Shown: positions 6,739 through 12,160 of the stretch, piece by piece
Layout of the letters: each line of letters begins with the position of its first letter
Numbering within the stretch: the stretch's first letter is position 1
Source of the DNA: M3007 sp964481485
GTDB lineage: Bacteria > Bacteroidota > Bacteroidia > Chitinophagales > Saprospiraceae
Reading direction: 5' to 3'
Length of the DNA stretch: 12,160 bases
Assembly (NCBI GenBank): GCA_964481485.1
Contig: CAYZVM010000190.1
Location: 1 to 12,160, forward strand
The notes under the pieces: generated by a model
Database searches by the model: none
The model's input: the letters and a program-made list of their open reading frames with translations, nothing else
Told to the model about the DNA's origin: nothing
Position numbers and translations under genes: made by a program

Positions 6739-9513
6739 ATGAAAAAATATGTACTCGCCGCCACAGCCTTCCTTTTTGCCGCTTGCGGCCTGTTTTTTTT
6801 GCAAAACAATGAAAAACCTGTCGCAGAAAATCTGAAAATGCCCGGCGACGGAAATGAAGAAAATCGCGCACGCCGCGCCGAATGGCAACGGATGCGCCTC
6901 GCCGACCCCGCCACCGGCGAAATACCGAAAGGCATATCGTTTTTGGAACGGCATTTTGCAGCCAACCTGCCACAGGCCGCGACCGACCGCTCCGAGACCA
7001 CTTGGGCTTCGCGCGGGCCGTGGAATGTGGGCGGTCGCACCCGCGCAGTGGCGATAGATGTGACCAACGAAAACCGGATACTGGCGGGCGGCGTGTCTGG
7101 CGGCCTTTGGCTCAGCGAGGATGGTGGCCAAACTTGGACGCGCAAAACCCCGCTCAATGCGCACCCCGGCTGTGTCAGCATCGCGCAGGACACCCGCCCG
7201 GGGCAAACCAATACTTGGTACTACCTGTCAGGCGAAATCTTCGGCACTTCGGCCAGTGCGGACGGCGCGTTTTACCTCGGCGACGGGATGTTCAAAAGCA
7301 CCGACGGCGGCAATACTTGGGCGCCAGTCAACGCAACTGCTGTGGGCAACCCCAATTTGTTCACAAACGTTTGGCAAGGCGCGTGGCGCGTCATCACCAA
7401 TCCTGTGTCCACACAACCAATCGTTTATGCCGCGACTTACGGCGCTATTTATCGCAGTTCCAACGGCGGGACTTCTTGGTCGGTGGTGCGGGGCAGCAAC
7501 TCTTCCAATCCATTTTCTTATTTTACAGACATTGCTATCACCTCCACCGGTGTTTTGTACGCCACGATGAGCAGCGAGGGCAACCAAAAGGGAATTTGGC
7601 GCAGTATCAACGGCACACAATGGACAAGTATCACGCCCGCAAATTTCCCCGCTACTTACAACCGTCTTGTCATCGGCATCAACCCGAACAACGAAAACGA
7701 GGTTTATTTTTTCGGCAACACGCCGAATTCTGGACACTACAACAGTTTTATTGAAACCGACGACTGGACGAGCCTTTGGAAATATACTTACATCAGCGGA
7801 AACGGCTCCGGCGCGGGCGGCTCGTGGGAAAACCGCTCTGCGAACCTGCCAAATGCCGGTACTGAGTTCGACCGTTTCGCGGCACAGGGCGGCTATGATT
7901 TGGTGGTGCGCGTGCAGCCCGGCACCAACCACGTTTTTGTCGGCGGCACGAATATTTACCGTTCGACCGACGGGTTTTCGACACCCAACAACACGACCCA
8001 CATCGGCGGCTACAAACCCGGCACCTACCTTCCTTATTTTGAACTCTACCCCAACCACCACCCCGACATCCACGATTTGTTGTTTTTGCCTTCCAATGCC
8101 AACGTGATGTTGTCGGCCACCGACGGCGGCCTGCACCGCACGGAGGATTGCAACGCCCCCACGGTGTCGTGGAATTCGCTCAATCGCGGCTACCAGACCA
8201 CGCAGTTTTACACCGCCATTATTGACAAAAATGCAGCGGGCGACAACACCATCATCGGTGGTTTGCAAGACAACGGCAACTTTTTTGTGAACAGCAATTC
8301 CACCACCGCCCCCTGGGTGCAAACGGTGAACGGCGACGGTGCTTATGGAGCCATAGCGCCGAACAAAGCATTTTACATCCTCTCTATCCATCAGGGTCGT
8401 GTGGCAAAATGCAACCTCGACGCTGCTGGCAATGTGCTTGGCTATCAACGCATTGACCCCATCGGTCGGGTGAAAGATGACTATCTGTTTATCAATCCTT
8501 TGGCACTCGACCCGAACGACGCGAATGTCCTCTATTTGCCCGCCGGCGACCGACTTTACCGACAGGATATGCTCGGCGCTATCCCCCTGAACAATGAATG
8601 GGACAGCATCGCCACGGGTTGGACTTTGCTGCCCGACACGCTCACGCAATTCAATGACGACGACGGCAGGCACGTCTTTTCGGCCATCGCCGTCTCGGAA
8701 GCTAATCCCGCGCACCGTGTCTATGTCGGCACCAGCCGCAACCGGCTTTATCGCATCGAAAATGCCAACACAGGCACACCCTCTTTGACCGCGCTGCCGT
8801 TGCCTTTTGGCGGCTCTTTGAGCAATGTCAATTGTATCGCGATAGACCCCGACAATGCCGACCGTGTGATAGTGGCGTACTCGAACTACAACATTTATAG
8901 CCTGTATCTCAGCGAAAATGCAGGCCAAACATGGACAAAAGTGGGCGGCAACCTCGAAGAAACGGTGGGCGGCACTGGGAATGGGCCGTCCATTCGTTGG
9001 GTCAGCATCATGCCTTTCCCCGACGGGACGCGCAAATATTATTGCGGCACCAGCGTCGGTCTGTACAGCACCGACTCGCTGCTGGAACATATCGCCGACA
9101 TTGACAGCACACGATGGACACTTGAATCGCCCGATGTCATCGGCAGCGCCGTGGTAGATTATGTGGACGTGCGTGCTTCGGATTCATTGGTGGTGGTGGC
9201 GACGCACGGCAATGGTATGTTTTCCAATAAATTTTCATTGACTGTGGGAAGCCAAGCACCATCCTTGTCTCCGAGTGTCAAGGTGTTCCCCAATCCCGCC
9301 CAGGACTTTGCTGAATTTCAAGTGACCGGCATAGGTGCTGAAAATGTGACGGTCAGGCTGTTCGATCAGCGCGGGAAATTGGTGCGTCAAACACGGCTAC
9401 CCGGCGGGAATGGGCGGATTGACATAAGCGGGCTGCCGCGTGGGGTTTATTTATGGGAACTGCAGGGCAGGGGCTGGCGGAAAAGTGGAAAAATCGTTAA
9501 AATTGAAAAATGA
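6739..9513 (+). CDS. Asp-box (BNR/sortilin-like) beta-propeller protein with T9SS sorting domain
   Basis: The frame is open from 6637, but that start lies in the repeat; the ATG at 6739 begins a lysine-initiated signal sequence (MKKYVLAATAFLFAACGLFF) and gives 924 residues. Asp-box motifs of the S-x-D-x-G-x-x-W type recur: SEDGGQTW (126-133), STDGGNTW (187-194), SSNGGTSW (240-247), SINGTQW (289-295), and near the end SENAGQTW. They indicate one or two sialidase/VPS10-like propellers. The last 78 residues (VKVFPNPAQD..., then LFDQRGKLV, GLPRGVYLWEL and GKIVKIEK) form a type A T9SS C-terminal domain, so the protein is exported across the outer membrane and then released or attached to the cell surface. 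No sialidase catalytic residues can be assigned; many such proteins are merely annotated as glycosyl hydrolases. An adhesive, structural or glycan-binding role is as likely as enzymatic activity. The gene stands alone on this strand, divergent from dinB. Confidence 0.92.
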   Translation: MKKYVLAATAFLFAACGLFFLQNNEKPVAENLKMPGDGNEENRARRAEWQRMRLADPATGEIPKGISFLERHFAANLPQAATDRSETTWASRGPWNVGGRTRAVAIDVTNENRILAGGVSGGLWLSEDGGQTWTRKTPLNAHPGCVSIAQDTRPGQTNTWYYLSGEIFGTSASADGAFYLGDGMFKSTDGGNTWAPVNATAVGNPNLFTNVWQGAWRVITNPVSTQPIVYAATYGAIYRSSNGGTSWSVVRGSNSSNPFSYFTDIAITSTGVLYATMSSEGNQKGIWRSINGTQWTSITPANFPATYNRLVIGINPNNENEVYFFGNTPNSGHYNSFIETDDWTSLWKYTYISGNGSGAGGSWENRSANLPNAGTEFDRFAAQGGYDLVVRVQPGTNHVFVGGTNIYRSTDGFSTPNNTTHIGGYKPGTYLPYFELYPNHHPDIHDLLFLPSNANVMLSATDGGLHRTEDCNAPTVSWNSLNRGYQTTQFYTAIIDKNAAGDNTIIGGLQDNGNFFVNSNSTTAPWVQTVNGDGAYGAIAPNKAFYILSIHQGRVAKCNLDAAGNVLGYQRIDPIGRVKDDYLFINPLALDPNDANVLYLPAGDRLYRQDMLGAIPLNNEWDSIATGWTLLPDTLTQFNDDDGRHVFSAIAVSEANPAHRVYVGTSRNRLYRIENANTGTPSLTALPLPFGGSLSNVNCIAIDPDNADRVIVAYSNYNIYSLYLSENAGQTWTKVGGNLEETVGGTGNGPSIRWVSIMPFPDGTRKYYCGTSVGLYSTDSLLEHIADIDSTRWTLESPDVIGSAVVDYVDVRASDSLVVVATHGNGMFSNKFSLTVGSQAPSLSPSVKVFPNPAQDFAEFQVTGIGAENVTVRLFDQRGKLVRQTRLPGGNGRIDISGLPRGVYLWELQGRGWRKSGKIVKIEK

Positions 9514-9562
9514 CAATCAAGAACAGGCCCATGTGTCCAATCATCTGACGAAAATGTTTGAC

Positions 9563-9639
9563 GGCAGGCTTGACAAAATTTGAAGAATTTCAAATGGGCG
9601 TTTTCGAAAAGAAATTCTATAAATCTTGTCAATCCTGTC
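9563..9639. repeat. Imperfect 28-base inverted repeat
   Basis: Arms 9563-9590 and 9612-9639 match as reverse complements at 23 of 28 positions, with uninterrupted blocks of seven (TTGACAA, AGAATTT). The 21-base spacer contains the perfect palindrome TTTTCGAAAA (9601-9610). The right arm contains the near-tandem pair TCTTGTCAA and TCCTGTCAA. The rest of the 288-bp gap (9514-9801) holds no convincing ORF, only A-rich sequence and a run of CAATCACC/AACCAACC-like words before ubiA. It could end transcription of the propeller gene, but no GC-rich stem with a U-tract is seen. Confidence 0.65.
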
Positions 9640-9789
9640 AAAAGAAAAGAACGGTGAAAGGGAAAATGAATCCAAGAAAGCCGCCTCGTTTTTCAAAGCA
9701 AAAAAATATTTCACGTTGAAAATCAACAGATAAGCAAATCAAACGCCCCTAATCCAATCACCGATAACCAACCAACCCATCACCACCTT

Positions 9790-9797
9790 TACATTAG
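9790..9797 (+). promoter_or_regulatory. Possible -7 element before the ubiA-family gene
   Basis: TACATTAG differs from TAnnTTTG at one fixed base and lies four bases before the ATG at 9802, implying a very short or absent leader. No -33 box is visible, so this is tentative. Confidence 0.25.
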
Positions 9798-9801
9798 CCG
9801 C

Positions 9802-10803
9802 ATGAATCAGGTGTTAGCCCTATTCCGGTTGCTGCGGCTGCCCAATCTGGTCATTGTGTTGCTCACCCAGTTGGTGCCGTATTGGTTTGCGCTGCGCCCC
9901 GCCATCCTCAAGGCGGGCGGGATACCAGTGCTGACGGAGCGGACTTTTGGCCTTATCGCGTTGGCGACGGTGCTGACCACATTGGCGGGTTATGTGCTCA
10001 ACGACTACTACGACCGCGAGATAGATGCCGTCAACAAACCCGACCGCGTGATATGGGGGCGATTGCTGCCTGCTTCTTGGGCGTTGGTGTTTTATGCGGC
10101 GCTGGTAATGGTGGCGCACGGGCTGGCTTTTTTCATTGACAGAGAACTGAAACCCACCAATCACTGGCCGCTTTGGGTTTTTCCTGGTGTGTCGTTTTTG
10201 CTGTTTTTGTATGCCTGGCAGTTCAAATGCACGGCCATCATCGGCAACTTATTGGTGTCGCTGCTGTGCGGTGTGGTGCCGATTATGCTGGTTTTTCCAG
10301 AAGAAAGGCCGATTTGGCTCACATCTTTTATACGGCCAGATGAAATTCAGCAAGCAGTTGGGTTGGTGTGGCTCTATGGGATTTTTGCTTTTACGACCAA
10401 TCTTTTTCGCGAGCAAATCAAAGACTTGGAGGATTTTCCGGGCGACTCTGCCTGCGGCTGCGCTACTTTGGCCGTGCTGAAAGGCCCTCGTTTTGCAAAA
10501 AAACCTGCTTTCTTTTCGGGGTTGTTGGTGAGTGCCTTGATATGCCTCTTGGTGTATTTTTGGCAACAAACATCCGCGCCCGATTGGCAAATTGTTGCAG
10601 GCGTGTTGTTCCTGCTGCTGCCTGCCGTTTTCGCCACAGCCGCCGTGTATCGCGCCAAAACCAAACGCGATTTCTCCCGCGCCAGCACTTTGGTCAAAAT
10701 CGTCATGTTCACGGGGCTGTTCTTGCTGCTGCGCTCTTGGCCCGACGACCCGATGCAAGTGGTAGAGTCGGTGTCGCGGGCGCTTGGGAGTGTCCGAATA
10801 TAG
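9802..10803 (+). CDS. UbiA-family prenyltransferase
   Basis: This 333-residue integral membrane protein has about eight to nine hydrophobic helices. The first Asp-rich motif is NDYYDREIDAVNKPDR (67-82), matching the UbiA signature NDxxDxxxD, which binds the prenyl diphosphate through magnesium. The second is REQIKDLEDFPGD (203-215). UbiA enzymes move a prenyl chain onto an aromatic ring or a glycerol phosphate. The relatives often found beside maf in Bacteroidota are usually annotated geranylgeranylglycerol-phosphate geranylgeranyltransferase; menaquinone (MenA) or haem O (CyoE/CtaB) synthesis are alternatives. The acceptor substrate cannot be read from the sequence, and no other quinone or haem genes are nearby. 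Maf starts 98 bp downstream on the same strand. Confidence 0.92.
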   Translation: MNQVLALFRLLRLPNLVIVLLTQLVPYWFALRPAILKAGGIPVLTERTFGLIALATVLTTLAGYVLNDYYDREIDAVNKPDRVIWGRLLPASWALVFYAALVMVAHGLAFFIDRELKPTNHWPLWVFPGVSFLLFLYAWQFKCTAIIGNLLVSLLCGVVPIMLVFPEERPIWLTSFIRPDEIQQAVGLVWLYGIFAFTTNLFREQIKDLEDFPGDSACGCATLAVLKGPRFAKKPAFFSGLLVSALICLLVYFWQQTSAPDWQIVAGVLFLLLPAVFATAAVYRAKTKRDFSRASTLVKIVMFTGLFLLLRSWPDDPMQVVESVSRALGSVRI

Positions 10804-10858
10804 CAATCACACACTGGCTTTGAACAAAAGGTGCGCTCAACTGACTGAAAACCAAGCA

Positions 10859-10901
10859 CCTAAACCATCTAAAATTTCTAAACCACTCTAAACCGACTAT
10901 A
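10859..10901. repeat. CTAAACC-type repeat directly before maf, copy 2
   Basis: This 43-base stretch consists of CTAAACC/TCTAAA units and ends in TCTAAACCGACTATA, which abuts the maf ATG at 10902. Those last 15 bases equal the reverse complement of 6604-6618, and both copies span 43 bases. The far ends also match (CCTAAACCATCTAAA here against CCCAAACCATCTAAA there), while the middle differs. Confidence 0.75.
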
Positions 10902-11474
10902 ATGACCAATCTCACTCGCCCCCTCATCCTCGCTTCCCAGAGCCCGCGCCGCAGCCAGTTGTTGCGAGAGGCGGGATTTGATTTTTCGGTTCAAAGTTTT
11001 GATGTGGACGAAAGTTTCCCGCCGGAAATGCCGCCTGAAGAAGTCGCTCCGTGGCTCGCGCAGCGCAAAGCCCAAGCCGCCGCGCATTTGATTCAAGACC
11101 GGGAAATCGTGCTCGCCGCCGATTCGGTCGTCATCCTCGATGGGGTGATTTACAACAAACCGGCTGACTATTCCGATGCTTTTCGCATGATTCGGGCGCT
11201 CTCCAGCAAACAGCACACCGTCGTCACGGGCGTCTGTTTGTTGGCAAAAGAAAAAGAAACAGTCCTCGCGGGGGTCACCAAAGTATGGTTTGCCGCACTG
11301 ACCGATGCCGAAATTGATTATTACATCCGCACTTGCCAGCCCTTCGACAAAGCCGGTTCGTATGGGGCGCAGGATTGGATAGGCCACTGCAAAATCACCC
11401 GCATCGAAGGCACGTTTCAGAATGTGATGGGGTTGCCGGTGGATTTGGTGTACGCAGCGCTGCAGGGTTTTTGA
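10902..11474 (+). CDS. maf: Maf-like nucleoside triphosphate pyrophosphatase
   Basis: The 190-residue cytoplasmic protein hydrolyses nucleoside triphosphates to the monophosphate and pyrophosphate, removing non-canonical or modified nucleotides; Maf proteins are also tied to septum control. The N-terminal loop LASQSPRRSQLL (10-21) is the family signature. AADSVV (72-77) carries the catalytic aspartate D74. NKPADYSDAFRML-like sequence (85-97, here ending RMI) and HTVVTGV (105-111) follow. The C-terminal KAGSYGAQDWIG (150-161) and NVMGLPV (174-180) resemble the dTTP/UTP-specific YhdE type; the exact substrate is an inference. Length is usual for the family. Its start codon directly follows the CTAAACC repeat, and the ubiA-family gene upstream is a common neighbour in this phylum. 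Confidence 0.95.
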   Translation: MTNLTRPLILASQSPRRSQLLREAGFDFSVQSFDVDESFPPEMPPEEVAPWLAQRKAQAAAHLIQDREIVLAADSVVILDGVIYNKPADYSDAFRMIRALSSKQHTVVTGVCLLAKEKETVLAGVTKVWFAALTDAEIDYYIRTCQPFDKAGSYGAQDWIGHCKITRIEGTFQNVMGLPVDLVYAALQGF

Positions 11475-11476
11475 GG

Positions 11477-11510
11477 AATTGGTGAATTGGTAATTGGTGA
11501 TGCGGTGATT
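11477..11510 (+). repeat. Short ATTGGTGA-type tandem repeat
   Basis: Directly after the maf stop codon come degenerate units AATTGGTG, AATTGGT, AATTGGTGATG and CGGTGATT. The array lies between maf and the glycosyltransferase. No role can be assigned; slippage-type expansion is a plausible origin. Confidence 0.6.
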
Positions 11511-11556
11511 TGAAAATGACTTTTATGACGAAATGACTCTAATGATGACGCAGCCA

Positions 11557-12160
11557 ATGACTATCATTTTTACCGTTACCAACGACCTCAGTTACGACCG
11601 GCGGATGCACCGCATTTGCGGGACGTTGGCTGCAAATGGTTATGCGGCGACATTGATAGGGCGCACCCTCCCCCACTCTATTCCCTTGGCAAACAAGCCG
11701 TTCGAGCAAAAGCGGCTGCGTTGTTTTTTCAATAAAGGCTTTCCTTTTTATGCCGAATATAACCTGCGGCTGTTCTTTTTCCTCCTCTTTGCAAAATACG
11801 ACGCGGTGTGTTCGATTGACCTCGACACCTTGCCTGCCGGGTGTTTTGCCACCCTGCTGCGCCGCAAAAAACGGGTGTTCGATGCACACGAATATTTCAC
11901 CGAAGTGCCGGAAGTAGTCGGGCGTCCGTTCGTACAAAGTTTTTGGGCAATGGTGGCGCGGACCTGTTTGCCTTTTTACAAACACGCATACACGGTGGGG
12001 TCGGAGTTGGCGAAGATTTTTGAGAAAAAATATGGGTTGAGGTTTGGCGTGGTGCGGAATGTGGCCGCTCGTGCCAGTCCGAATCTCGGCCCCTCCCCCT
12101 CCCATTCAACCCCACCCCCGACCCCTCCCCTAAAAGGGAGGGGAGACGTAGAATTGTCCG
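11557..12160 (+). CDS. Glycosyltransferase, GT4-like, 5' part
   Basis: The frame is open from 11509 to the window end without a stop, so the 3' part is missing and 201 codons are visible. I chose the ATG at 11557 (MTIIFTVTNDLSYDRRMHRI); in-frame ATGs at 11533, 11542 and 11545 are alternatives. The N-terminal Rossmann-like acceptor domain shows NDLSYDRRMHRICGTLAANG (9-28), a SIDLDTLPAG segment, FDAHEYFTEVPEVVGRP, and the hinge-like KKYGLRFGVVRNVA ending at residue 170. This matches a GT-B glycosyltransferase family common in Bacteroidota that adds sugars to surface polysaccharide or glycolipid precursors; donor and acceptor are unknown. At the hinge the frame runs into a low-complexity Pro/Ser stretch (about 179-195) encoded by a C-rich palindromic element, where a GT4 protein should begin its C-terminal nucleotide-sugar domain. 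Whether the gene is intact beyond this cannot be seen. Confidence 0.85.
   Translation, partial: MTIIFTVTNDLSYDRRMHRICGTLAANGYAATLIGRTLPHSIPLANKPFEQKRLRCFFNKGFPFYAEYNLRLFFFLLFAKYDAVCSIDLDTLPAGCFATLLRRKKRVFDAHEYFTEVPEVVGRPFVQSFWAMVARTCLPFYKHAYTVGSELAKIFEKKYGLRFGVVRNVAARASPNLGPSPSHSTPPPTPPLKGRGDVELS
12090..12143. repeat. C-rich palindromic element inside the glycosyltransferase frame
   Basis: Seven C-runs of three to five bases lie in 12090-12130, followed by a palindrome: CCCCTCCC (12122-12129), loop CTAAAA, GGGAGGGG (12136-12143). The plus-strand frame passes through it without a stop and reads Pro/Ser/Thr-rich residues followed by PPLKGRGD. Composition differs sharply from the gene on its left. 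It resembles dispersed REP-like elements whose translation gives PPLKGRG-type peptides; that family link is from memory, not a search. Confidence 0.75.

Noticed and set aside
7228..9090. 620-codon open frame on the minus strand opposite the propeller gene
   Set aside because: It lies wholly within a well-supported gene in a G+C-rich codon pattern that leaves antisense frames open, and its translation shows no recognisable domain or signal peptide.
9802..11474. Menaquinone-synthesis operon around the UbiA-family gene
   Set aside because: Only the prenyltransferase is present; its neighbours are maf and a glycosyltransferase, so no quinone pathway is supported.
11539..12105. 188-codon minus-strand frame at the window end
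   Set aside because: The plus-strand frame encodes clear glycosyltransferase motifs over the same bases; the minus-strand frame does not resemble a protein family.

Overview
The window reads as chromosomal DNA of a member of the Bacteroidota, probably a free-living or sludge-type lineage near the Saprospirales; the order is an inference. The grounds are a secreted protein with a type IX secretion (T9SS) C-terminal sorting domain, an outer-membrane beta-barrel protein with a carboxypeptidase-regulatory-like N-terminal domain, a haem-binding-domain protein of the family common in this phylum, start codons without clear Shine-Dalgarno sequences, and a ubiA-maf gene pair. No phage, plasmid, transposase, CRISPR array, tRNA or rRNA is visible.

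Layout, left to right. Positions 1-558 hold the 3' end of an FG-GAP/VCBS-repeat protein (+). Positions 667-1161 encode a membrane-anchored mono-haem cytochrome-like protein (+). A nearly perfect 80-bp hairpin (1162-1241) follows directly after its stop codon. Positions 1330-3960 encode an outer-membrane beta-barrel protein of TonB-dependent-receptor type (+). It converges on a minus-strand pair through an A/T-rich gap full of nested inverted repeats. The pair is a DinB-family protein (6090-6596) followed by a GH20 beta-N-acetylhexosaminidase (4151-6049). Divergent from the pair is a large Asp-box beta-propeller protein with a T9SS sorting domain (6739-9513, +). After a 288-bp gap with an imperfect palindrome come a UbiA-family prenyltransferase (9802-10803), a Maf nucleotide pyrophosphatase (10902-11474) and the 5' part of a glycosyltransferase (from 11557, cut by the window end).

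How the genes relate. Most products act at the cell envelope or outside it: surface or secreted propeller proteins, an outer-membrane barrel, a probably periplasmic glycosidase and an anchored cytochrome. UbiA probably works in lipid or quinone synthesis, Maf in nucleotide-pool cleaning, and the glycosyltransferase in polysaccharide or glycolipid assembly. Nothing in the sequence joins them into one pathway, and I see no clearly new multi-gene system.

The most unusual content is the non-coding repeats. Most gaps carry a different palindromic or tandem element. One leader motif is shared, next to the start codon, by dinB and maf. A C-rich palindromic element lies in frame inside the glycosyltransferase gene at the window end. 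No stretch longer than 300 bases lacks a gene; the longest gap is 9514-9801.
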